Source: an uncultured Eubacteriales bacterium (lineage in GTDB: Bacteria; Bacillota; Clostridia; Oscillospirales; Oscillospiraceae). Taken from it: a stretch of DNA of 64,000 bases. The translations under genes were made by a program, and so were the position numbers. Below are positions 1-6,284 of the stretch, piece by piece. The notes under the pieces were generated by a model. That model ran no database searches. It worked only from the letters and a program-made list of their open reading frames with translations, and was not told the origin of the DNA. The stretch covers positions 1 through 64,000 of the forward strand of contig UREY01000011.1 of assembly GCA_900546915.1 (NCBI GenBank), written 5' to 3'. The first letter of the stretch is position 1; each line of letters begins with the position of its first letter.

Positions 1-53
1 CTCCTTCGTGATGAGAAGGCCCGGGCCCGCTGTGTCCGGGTTCATGTTTTGGA

Positions 54-82
54 TTGATTTCGCCCTCAGTTTGTAGTAGAAT
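54..82 (+). promoter_or_regulatory. Sigma-A type promoter upstream of bofA
   Basis: TTGATT (54-59), 17-bp spacer, TAGAAT (77-82). The start point would be near 89, giving a leader of about 260 nt before the BofA-like gene. Apart from the hairpins at 93-128, I see no recognisable RNA gene in 129-347. Confidence 0.5.
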
Positions 83-92
83 ACAGGATAAT

Positions 93-128
93 CCGCCTGA
101 TGTACAGGCGGGCGAATTCTCGCCCGCC
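93..128 (+). promoter_or_regulatory. Two overlapping, mutually exclusive hairpins in the bofA leader
   Basis: CCGCCTG (93-99) pairs with CAGGCGG (105-111). GGCGGGCGA (107-115) pairs with TCGCCCGCC (120-128). The two perfect stems share bases 107-111, so only one can form at a time. No U-run follows, so this is not an ordinary terminator. Function unknown. Confidence 0.4.
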
Positions 129-347
129 TCCGGCTCCATGGCTGCCGGTTCGCATCTTCCACATGCAATTGCTGCGGGATACACTTGACAGAAGATGTAA
201 ACATTGGAGTCCAGGCTTTTTTTCAAGCGTTGCGCATCGCTCTATTTCAGCGGTCTCAACAAGCGTTTCATCTGCTGTCCGAGGCTAGTTTGTCCCGGCT
301 CCGCCGGAATATACCGGTACTTTTGCTTTTTTTCAAAGGAGGCTTCT

Positions 348-602
348 ATGCAGGAAATCATCGCGCTGGCTGTTCCGGTTTTGTTTATCTTTCTGTTCAT
401 CAAGGTTCTCATGACGCCCATGAAGCTGATTTTCAAGCTCCTGTTGAATACGGGATGCGGCTTTGTCTGTCTGTTTCTGCTGAATCTTCTGTCCGGCTTC
501 ACCGGCATCGTCTTCGAGCTGAACTTTATCACAGCCGCCATTGTGGGATTTTTGGGATTGCCCGGCATTATTTTGTTGCTGGTTTTCCAGTTTTTTCTGT
601 GA
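348..602 (+). CDS. bofA: BofA-family pro-sigma-K processing inhibitor-like membrane protein
   Basis: 84 residues, almost entirely hydrophobic, with two to three predicted membrane segments. In Bacillus, BofA sits in the outer forespore membrane and holds back the SpoIVFB protease that activates sigma-K. The C-terminal half carries the family's conserved N-x-x-x-A-x-x-V-G-x-x-G-x-P-G pattern (NFITAAIVGFLGLPG), and the length matches the family. The ATG at 348 follows AAAGGAGG; the longer upstream frame has no ribosome-binding site and no similarity. A Rho-independent terminator lies about 110 nt downstream, so the gene appears monocistronic. The family call is fairly firm; a sporulation role in this organism is inferred. 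Confidence 0.8.
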   Translation: MQEIIALAVPVLFIFLFIKVLMTPMKLIFKLLLNTGCGFVCLFLLNLLSGFTGIVFELNFITAAIVGFLGLPGIILLLVFQFFL

Positions 603-713
603 GCCTGCGCAGGCGAAACGCGCCTTGCGCTGATTCCACGGACGCGGCGGCGTCTTCGGCTTCCTTCCGGACAGCCGGGGCGCCGCCGCAGATTTTGTCG
701 TTTTCCGCCTCCT

Positions 714-736
714 GCGGCCCTTGGGCCGCTTTTTTT
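714..736 (+). terminator. Intrinsic terminator after bofA
   Basis: GCGGCCC (714-720), TT loop, GGGCCGC (723-729), then seven T (730-736). This is the only obvious element in the first half of the 603-928 gap. Confidence 0.8.
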
Positions 737-800
737 GGCGGCATGACCGGGATAAAACGGACAAAAACAGATTTTACCTGGAAAAAATGGAAATTTTACA

Positions 801-829
801 TTGCGCAATTGGAAAATCTGTATTATAAT
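801..829 (+). promoter_or_regulatory. Promoter for the nucleotidyltransferase gene
   Basis: TTGCGC (801-806), 17-bp spacer, perfect TATAAT (824-829). It leaves a leader of about 93 nt before the ATG at 929. Confidence 0.6.
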
Positions 830-928
830 CAGGGTCAGTCAATTGGAACATTTTTGCCTGTTACCCCATATTATCTCGGACGGCGTCCCACTGGACGGTC
901 CGTTCCACAAGGATTGGGAGGTCATTTC

Positions 929-1858
929 ATGAATCAACCTGTTTTGGTGGTGATGGCCGCCGGCATGGGAAGCCGGTACGGCGGCCTGAAACAGCTGGAC
1001 CCTGTGGGTCAGAACAACCAGCTCATCATCGACTATTCCATTTACGACGCGCACCGGGCCGGTTTTGAAACCGTGATTTTCGTCATCAAGCCGGAGATCG
1101 AGGCGGCCTTTCGCGCCGGGATCGGGGACCGGATTTCCCAGGTGATGAAGGTCCACTACGTCTACCAGCGCCCGGACGACTTGCCGGCGGGCTACGCCGT
1201 TCCGGAGGGCCGCGTCAAGCCCTGGGGCACCGCCCATGCGGTACTGGCCGCCCGGCATCTCATCGACGGCCCCTTTGCCGTCATCAATTCCGACGATTAT
1301 TACGGCCCCCATGGATTTCAGGAGATTTACCGCTACCTTCTGGAGCATCCGGACCGGCCGGAGCACTATGAATACGCCATGGTGGGCTACCTGCTGAAAA
1401 ACACCGTCACGGAAAACGGCCACGTGGCCCGGGGCGTCTGCCGGGAGACGGCGGACGGTTGCCTGCACAGCGTAGTGGAGCGCACCCACATCGTCAAGGG
1501 GGACCCGTGCCCCCGCTACACCGAAGACGGCGGCCGGACCTGGCAGGACCTGCCGGGGGACACCATCGTATCCATGAATCTCTGGGGCTTTACCCGCAGC
1601 TATCTGGACGAGGCCTGGGCCCGGTTCCCCGCTTTCCTGGACCGGGCGCTGAGCACGGACCCCCAAAAGGCGGAGTACTATCTGCCTGCCGTGGTCAGCC
1701 AGCTCCTGGATGCCGGCAAGGCCCGGGTGAAGGTCCTGCGCAGCCACGACCGGTGGTACGGCGTCACCTACCAGGAGGACAAGCCCGCCGTCTCTGCCGC
1801 CATCGCCTCTATGACCGCCCAGGGCCTGTACCCGGAGCGGCTGTGGGAAAACTACTGA
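929..1858 (+). CDS. Sugar-nucleotidyltransferase-like protein (NTP_transferase fold)
   Basis: 309 residues. The N-terminus VLVVMAAGMGSRYGGLKQL (about residues 5-23) is the nucleotide-binding G-x-G-x-R...K signature of GT-A nucleotidyltransferases. VINSDDYYG near residue 130 supplies the metal-binding acidic pair. Relatives transfer a nucleotide from NTP to a sugar phosphate or similar phosphorylated substrate in the cytoplasm; the substrate here cannot be read from sequence. The ATG at 929 is chosen because GGGAGG precedes it and the signature starts at once; the open frame extends much further upstream but crosses the promoter, bofA and its terminator. It is followed by the chromate-transporter pair after 92 bp with no clear terminator, so read-through is possible. 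Confidence 0.75.
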   Translation: MNQPVLVVMAAGMGSRYGGLKQLDPVGQNNQLIIDYSIYDAHRAGFETVIFVIKPEIEAAFRAGIGDRISQVMKVHYVYQRPDDLPAGYAVPEGRVKPWGTAHAVLAARHLIDGPFAVINSDDYYGPHGFQEIYRYLLEHPDRPEHYEYAMVGYLLKNTVTENGHVARGVCRETADGCLHSVVERTHIVKGDPCPRYTEDGGRTWQDLPGDTIVSMNLWGFTRSYLDEAWARFPAFLDRALSTDPQKAEYYLPAVVSQLLDAGKARVKVLRSHDRWYGVTYQEDKPAVSAAIASMTAQGLYPERLWENY

Positions 1859-1950
1859 GCCGTCAAAGCGGCGGAACACAGCGGGGGTTGCTATTTTTCC
1901 CACCGTGTGTCATAATGGGAGCGCAGTTTTCTGGAATGGGGGATGCGGAT

Positions 1951-2508
1951 ATGGACCGGCGGCTGAGAACGATTTGGACGTTGTTTGGAACGTTTTTAAA
2001 AATCGGTGCTTTTACGTTCGGGGGCGGTTACGCCATGATCCCGCTGATTCAAAAAGAAGTGGTGGAAAAGCGGAACTGGATCACCAATGAAGATGTTTTG
2101 GATATCATCGCCATTGCCGAGTCCACCCCGGGTCCCATTGCCGTCAACTCCGCCACCTTTGTGGGCTACCGGGTCTGCGGCTTTTGGGGCGCTTTGTGCG
2201 GTACCTTGGGGGTGGTGCTCCCCTCGTTTCTCATCATTGCCGGAATCTCCTATGTGCTGCAGGCTTTTGAGAGCAACCGCATCGTGCAGTGCGCCTTTGC
2301 CGGAATTCGCGCCGGTGTCCTGGCTCTGATCTGCCGGGCGCTGGCGTCCATGTACCGGCAATGTCCGAGGCACTGGTTTTCCCTTCTTGTAGCCGGCGCC
2401 GCCTTTTTTGCCACCGCCTTTTTGCAGGTCAACGTGCTGCTGGTCATCGCCGGCTGCGCCGCTGCCGGGTTGCTTTTCTCCCTGGCGGCAAGGAGGAGGC
2501 AGGGATGA
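1951..2508 (+). CDS. Chromate transporter family protein, first half of a split pair
   Basis: 185 residues, hydrophobic with about five to six membrane segments. It carries CHR-domain hallmarks: FKNR-less short N-terminus, FTFGGGYAMIPL (about 26-37) and ESTPGPIAVNSATFVGY (about 62-78). Full-length ChrA proteins contain two such domains; many Firmicutes encode them as two adjacent short genes, as here. Members export chromate or related anions; the real substrate in a gut-type anaerobe is uncertain. The ATG at 1951 is preceded by GGGGGA at good spacing; in-frame ATGs at 1915 and 1936 are weaker alternatives. Its stop overlaps the next start (ATGA), indicating translational coupling. Confidence 0.8.
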   Translation: MDRRLRTIWTLFGTFLKIGAFTFGGGYAMIPLIQKEVVEKRNWITNEDVLDIIAIAESTPGPIAVNSATFVGYRVCGFWGALCGTLGVVLPSFLIIAGISYVLQAFESNRIVQCAFAGIRAGVLALICRALASMYRQCPRHWFSLLVAGAAFFATAFLQVNVLLVIAGCAAAGLLFSLAARRRQG

Positions 2509-3071
2509 TTTTTTGGGATTTGTTCTGGACCTTTTTGAAAATCGGCGCCTTTACCTTCGGCGGAGGCTACGCCATGCTGCCGCTGATTCAGGCGGAGGTG
2601 GAGCGCCACGGCTGGATGACCGACGCCCAGCTGGTGAACTTTGTGGCCGTCAGCGAGAGCACGCCCGGTCCCTTTGCCGTGAATATCTCCACCTATGTGG
2701 GGATGGAAACCGGCGGCTGGGCCGGGGCCGCCTGCGCCACCTTGGGGGTTGTTCTGCCCTCCTTTCTCATCATCCTGGTTGTCGCCCGGTGCTTTGTCCG
2801 GTTCCGGTCCAGCCGGCTGGTGCAGGGCTGCCTGTCCGGCCTGCGGCCCGCCGTGGTGGGGCTCATCGCCGCCTCGGTGATTTCCGTAGGCGCCACGGTG
2901 TTCTTTTCCGGCGGCGTAACTCGGCAGGCCGTGGGGACGCCCGCCTTCGGCGCTTCTGTGGGAATTTTCCTGGTGTCTCTTGTCCTCGTCTTTCGGAAGA
3001 TGCACCCCATTGGGGTCATTCTGCTGTCCGGCCTTCTGGGCATCGGAGCGGGCCTGCTGGGCCTTTTTTAG
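2505..3071 (+). CDS. Chromate transporter family protein, second half of a split pair
   Basis: 188 residues, about 50 percent similar by eye to its upstream neighbour. It repeats the same signatures: FTFGGGYAMLPL and ESTPGPFAVNISTYVGME, followed by hydrophobic helices ending in a glycine/leucine-rich segment. A strong AAGGAGGAGG Shine-Dalgarno lies inside the end of the first gene, and the two frames overlap by 4 bp. The two half-size CHR proteins most likely form a heterodimer equivalent to one full ChrA. No dedicated chromate regulator is visible nearby. Confidence 0.8.
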   Translation: MIFWDLFWTFLKIGAFTFGGGYAMLPLIQAEVERHGWMTDAQLVNFVAVSESTPGPFAVNISTYVGMETGGWAGAACATLGVVLPSFLIILVVARCFVRFRSSRLVQGCLSGLRPAVVGLIAASVISVGATVFFSGGVTRQAVGTPAFGASVGIFLVSLVLVFRKMHPIGVILLSGLLGIGAGLLGLF

Positions 3072-3095
3072 CAGCAGGCGTCCGGTTGGGGTTCA

Positions 3096-3123
3096 GCCTG
3101 GTACGAAGCATTTCGTACCAGGC
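3096..3123 (+). repeat. Perfect 12-bp inverted repeat downstream of the chromate-transporter pair
   Basis: GCCTGGTACGAA (3096-3107), GCAT loop, TTCGTACCAGGC (3112-3123). There is no T-run on either side. It could be a U-tract-less terminator, an mRNA 3'-end stabiliser or a dispersed palindrome. Confidence 0.6.
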
Positions 3124-3225
3124 AAAATTTGTCCTATTTTGTTGGGCTTGAGCTGGTTTGCACTGGGGAAAAGCGCGGAACCGGCGATTGCGGCTTTCGT
3201 CGCGGAATGGCAAGCCGATTGACCG

Positions 3226-3254
3226 TTGACAACGGGGACGGCTTGCAGTAAAAT
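3226..3254 (+). promoter_or_regulatory. Promoter of the lysine riboswitch-lysA transcript
   Basis: Perfect TTGACA (3226-3231), 17-bp spacer, TAAAAT (3249-3254). Transcription would begin near 3261, just before the riboswitch. Confidence 0.8.
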
Positions 3255-3264
3255 AGGAAAACCA

Positions 3265-3440
3265 TGGCTGAGGTTGCGGAAGGCATGAGTACCCCCGGAG
3301 AAAAGCGGCAGGCAGGCTGCCGGAGGGAAGGGGCCTTTCGCCGAAGCCTCCGGCGCGCTGCTCTCTGCGCCGGCGGCTGGGCCGGTACAGAAGATGTACC
3401 GGACTGTCGCCTTCTGCGGGAAGGCGGAGCGCATCCATGG
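3265..3440 (+). promoter_or_regulatory. Lysine riboswitch (L box)
   Basis: The five-helix lysine aptamer can be traced. The conserved core contains CGCCGAAGC (3339-3347), CTGG (3377-3380) and ACTGTCGCC (3403-3411). A helix forms from CCGGCGC (3350-3356) with GCGCCGG (3367-3373), the next from CCGGTACA with TGTACCGG (3382-3402), and the last from GCCTT (3409-3413) with AAGGC (3420-3424). It sits between a consensus promoter and a diaminopimelate decarboxylase gene, the classic L-box target. Lysine binding is expected to lower lysA expression. Confidence 0.9.
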
Positions 3441-3458
3441 GGTCAAGACATTGGTTTT

Positions 3459-3496
3459 GGGCCCTGTACGTTCGCCGTTCGGCACGTGCAGGGCCC
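3459..3496 (+). promoter_or_regulatory. Expression-platform hairpin between riboswitch and lysA
   Basis: GGGCCCTG (3459-3466) pairs with CAGGGCCC (3489-3496), extended by ACGT/ACGT inside. The 3' arm ends about 13 nt before the AAGGAGG of lysA and is not followed by a T-run. This argues for control of translation initiation, or an atypical terminator. Confidence 0.5.
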
Positions 3497-3520
3497 TGCT
3501 TGCTGAAAAAGGAGGAAGCG

Positions 3521-4792
3521 ATGAGAAAAGTACCGTTTTTAACCCTGGAAAAGGCGAGGGAAATTGCGGAAAAGGTGCCGACGCCCTTTCATATCTATGA
3601 CGAGGCGGGAATCCGCCGTACGGCCCGCGCCCTGCAGGCGGCATTTGCCTGGAATCCGGGGTTTCGGGAGTTCTTCGCGGTAAAGGCGACGCCGAACCCC
3701 TATATTCTGCAAATTCTCCACCAGGAAGGCTGCGGGTGCGACTGCGCCACCTATCCCGAGCTGCTCCTGGCCGAGGCAGCCGGGGTGTCGGGCCGGGAGG
3801 TGATGTTTTCCTCCAATGTGACCCCGGAGCTGGATCTGCGTAAGGCCGGGGAAATGGGCGCCTATATCAACCTGGACGACGTGACCCATGTGGATTTTCT
3901 GGAGCGGGTGGCGGGAATTCCGGATACCGTGTGCTGCCGGTACAACCCCGGAGGCAGCTTCAGTCTGGGGAATACCATCATGGATATGCCCCGGGATGCC
4001 AAGTACGGCATGACCGAGGATCAAATGGCCGGCGCCTTTCTCCGCCTGGCCCGAAAGGGCGCTAAGCATTTCGGCATTCACGCCCTGCTGGCCAGCAACG
4101 CCATGAGCAACGAGTACTACCCCGAGCTGGCGGCCCAGCTGTTTCGCCTGGCAGTCCGGCTCCAGCGGGCCACAGGCGTGCACATCGCCTTTGTGAACCT
4201 CTCCGGCGGCGTGGGGGTGGACTACCGGCCGGAGCAGCCGGCCTGTGACATCGGCGCCGTCGGCGAGGGGGTGCGGCGGCAGTACGAGTCCATTTTGGCG
4301 CCGGCCGGTATGGCGGATGTGGCGATTTTTACGGAATTGGGCCGGTACATGTTGGCGCCTCATGGCCATCTGATTGCAAGGGTGCTGCATCAAAAGCATA
4401 TTTACAAGGAGTACGTGGGCCTGGATGCCTGCGCCGCCAATCTGATGCGGCCGGCCATGTACGGGGCCTACCACCACATCACGGTTCTGGGCAAGGAGGA
4501 CGCCCTGCTGGACCACGTGTATGACGTCACCGGCGGCCTTTGCGAGAACAACGATAAATTTGCCGTGGACCGGTCTCTGCCGGAAATCGAGACGGGGGAT
4601 CTGCTGGCCATTCACGACACAGGCGCCCATGGCTTCTCCATGGGTTATAATTACAACGGAAAGCTCCGCAGCGCCGAGGTGCTGCTGCATCCCGACGGCT
4701 CCTGGACCCAAATCCGCCGGGCGGAGACACCGGCCGATTATTTTGCCACCTTGGACCACACGCCCTTTCGGTTTGCAGAGTCCGGCGTATAA
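3521..4792 (+). CDS. lysA: Diaminopimelate decarboxylase
   Basis: 423 residues. A PLP-dependent fold-III enzyme catalysing the last step of lysine synthesis, meso-diaminopimelate to L-lysine plus CO2. FFAVKATPNPYILQIL (about residues 50-65) contains the lysine that binds PLP. LSGGVGVDYRP (about 228-238) is the glycine-rich phosphate-binding loop, and GAHGFSMGYNYN near the C-terminus matches the substrate-binding end. The usual CESGD motif reads CENND (about 345-349), keeping Cys, Glu and Asp. The ATG at 3521 follows AAAGGAGG; the long upstream frame is riboswitch sequence. The lysine riboswitch in the leader supports the assignment independently. A terminator follows the stop codon. Confidence 0.93.
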   Translation: MRKVPFLTLEKAREIAEKVPTPFHIYDEAGIRRTARALQAAFAWNPGFREFFAVKATPNPYILQILHQEGCGCDCATYPELLLAEAAGVSGREVMFSSNVTPELDLRKAGEMGAYINLDDVTHVDFLERVAGIPDTVCCRYNPGGSFSLGNTIMDMPRDAKYGMTEDQMAGAFLRLARKGAKHFGIHALLASNAMSNEYYPELAAQLFRLAVRLQRATGVHIAFVNLSGGVGVDYRPEQPACDIGAVGEGVRRQYESILAPAGMADVAIFTELGRYMLAPHGHLIARVLHQKHIYKEYVGLDACAANLMRPAMYGAYHHITVLGKEDALLDHVYDVTGGLCENNDKFAVDRSLPEIETGDLLAIHDTGAHGFSMGYNYNGKLRSAEVLLHPDGSWTQIRRAETPADYFATLDHTPFRFAESGV

Positions 4793-4796
4793 CAAA

Positions 4797-4857
4797 CCCC
4801 GGCCGGACGCCGTCCTGTCTTCCTCCAGGACGCGCCCCCCGGCCGGCGGCGTTTTTT
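4797..4857 (+). terminator. Intrinsic terminator after lysA
   Basis: A long GC-rich hairpin, with CCCCGGCCGG (4797-4806) pairing to the CCGGCCGG-containing arm around 4838-4847 and an inner GTCCTG/CAGGAC stem, ending in TTTTTT (4852-4857). Confidence 0.7.
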
Positions 4858-4869
4858 CTCAGATTGCCC

Positions 4870-4898
4870 TTGCATTTCAAAGACGGCTGTGCTAAAAT
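4870..4898 (+). promoter_or_regulatory. Promoter of the T-box-pheST transcript
   Basis: TTGCAT (4870-4875), 17-bp spacer, TAAAAT (4893-4898). Confidence 0.65.
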
Positions 4899-4904
4899 GG
4901 CAGA

Positions 4905-5170
4905 GAATACGAAACAGGCTGAGAACGGGCCGCCCTGCGTTGGGCCGCGCGAAGCAGAGAGAGCGGGATGGTGGGAGCCGCTCCGCGTGCAGCACAGGGC
5001 TTTCTCCCGGGAGCCGCCGCCTGAAACGGTGCAGTAGGGTAGGCCGGCAGACCTCCGTTACGGGTCAGGGGCGTGACTGCGTCCCGGCAGAGTGCGCCGT
5101 TCGGCGAATAGCGGGTGGTACCGCGGAAGGTTGACCTTTCGTCCCCAGTTGGGGCCGGAGGGTTTTTCTT
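4905..5170 (+). promoter_or_regulatory. T-box leader, tRNA-Phe sensing (inferred)
   Basis: The T-box core GGGTGGTACCGCGG is at 5113-5126. It is followed by a terminator whose stem pairs CCTTTCGTCCCC (5135-5146) with GGGGCCGGAGGG (5151-5162) and ends in a T-run from 5163. The AGAGAG..GGTGGGAGCC segment near 4956-4980 resembles Stem I. Uncharged tRNA should stabilise the antiterminator and allow read-through into pheS. TTC at 5002-5004 is a possible specifier codon, but I could not fold Stem I well enough to fix it. Confidence 0.9.
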
Positions 5171-5226
5171 TTTCCATTTTCCCAACGGCCCCCTGGGGCA
5201 GCATGTAGAAAAGGAGAATGACGATC

Positions 5227-6270
5227 ATGAAACAACTGTTGGAAGACATCAGGCAGCGCGCGCTGGCAGCGCTGGATGCGGCGGACTCTCCGGCCGCTCT
5301 GGAGGAGCTTCGGGTGAAGCTCCTGGGCAAAAAGGGAGAGCTCACTGCGGTCCTGAAGCAGATGGGCCGGCTTTCGGCCGAGGAGCGGCCTGTGATCGGC
5401 CAGCTGGCCAACGCCGTCCGGGCGGACATGGAGCGGAAGCTGGAGGAGCGGAAGGCCGCCGTGCACGCCGCCGCGCTGGAGGCCCGGCTGGCCGCCGAGG
5501 CGGTGGACGTCACCATACCGGGGACGCCGGTGTCTCTGGGCCGTCAGCATCCCATGAACCAGGTGCTGCAGGAGATCCAGGACATTTTTGTGGGGATGGG
5601 CTATACCGTGGTGGACGGCCCGGAGGTGGAGCTGGCGGAGTACAATTTCACCCGGCTGAATATTCAGGAGGGCCACCCCTCCCGGGACCGGAGCGATACC
5701 TTCTACTTTGACAGCGGGGACAAGCTGCTGCTGCGGACCCAAACCAGCCCCATGCAGGTGCGGGTCATGGAGCGGATGCAGCCTCCCATCCGCATCGTGG
5801 CGCCCGGCCGGGTATACCGGAAGGACGAGGCGGACGCCACCCATTCTCCCATGTTCCACCAGATTGAAGGCCTGGTGGTGGACGAGGGGATTACCATGGG
5901 CGACCTGAAGGGCACCCTGGAGACGCTTATGGCCCGGCTGTACGGCGAGGACGCCGTCATGCGTTTCCGGCCCCATCATTTTCCCTTCACAGAGCCCAGC
6001 TGCGAGATGGACATGCAGTGCCACAAGTGCCGGGGCGCCGGCCAGGTGGACGGCCAGGTTTGCTCCACCTGCCACGGCGAGGGCTGGATTGAGCTGTTGG
6101 GCGCCGGTATGGTGCATCCGGCCGTGCTGGAGGGCTGCGGCATCGACCCCCAGAGGTATTCCGGCTTCGCCTTCGGCATGGGGCTGGAGCGCATGGCCAT
6201 GCGCCGAATGCAGATCAACGACCTGCGCCTCATTTTTGACAACGACGTGCGGTTCCTTTCCCAGTTCTAA
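5227..6270 (+). CDS. pheS: Phenylalanine-tRNA ligase alpha subunit
   Basis: 347 residues. Catalytic subunit of the heterotetrameric enzyme that charges tRNA-Phe in the cytoplasm. An N-terminal coiled-coil arm spans about residues 1-80. Class II motif 2 (RVYRKDEADATHSPMFHQIEG) lies near 200-220, and motif 3 (GFAFGMGLERMAM) lies near 315. FTEPSCEMDMQ is followed by a four-cysteine insert, CHKC...CSTC, replacing the shorter loop of E. coli PheS; many Firmicutes have such a zinc-knuckle-like insert. ATG 5227 is preferred to 5218 because GGAG (5213-5216) is 10 nt from 5227 but only 1 nt from 5218. It is controlled by the T-box and cotranscribed with pheT 14 bp downstream. Confidence 0.96.
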   Translation: MKQLLEDIRQRALAALDAADSPAALEELRVKLLGKKGELTAVLKQMGRLSAEERPVIGQLANAVRADMERKLEERKAAVHAAALEARLAAEAVDVTIPGTPVSLGRQHPMNQVLQEIQDIFVGMGYTVVDGPEVELAEYNFTRLNIQEGHPSRDRSDTFYFDSGDKLLLRTQTSPMQVRVMERMQPPIRIVAPGRVYRKDEADATHSPMFHQIEGLVVDEGITMGDLKGTLETLMARLYGEDAVMRFRPHHFPFTEPSCEMDMQCHKCRGAGQVDGQVCSTCHGEGWIELLGAGMVHPAVLEGCGIDPQRYSGFAFGMGLERMAMRRMQINDLRLIFDNDVRFLSQF

Positions 6271-6284
6271 GGAGGTGGACGGAA

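Noticed and set aside
83..347. SRP RNA, 6S RNA or RNase P RNA in the leader upstream of bofA
   Set aside because: None of the conserved cores (for example the SRP GGAAGCAGC-type loop) is present.
185..928. 248-codon N-terminal extension of the nucleotidyltransferase frame
   Set aside because: It runs through bofA, its terminator and a promoter. The nucleotide-binding signature starts right after ATG 929, which has a ribosome-binding site.
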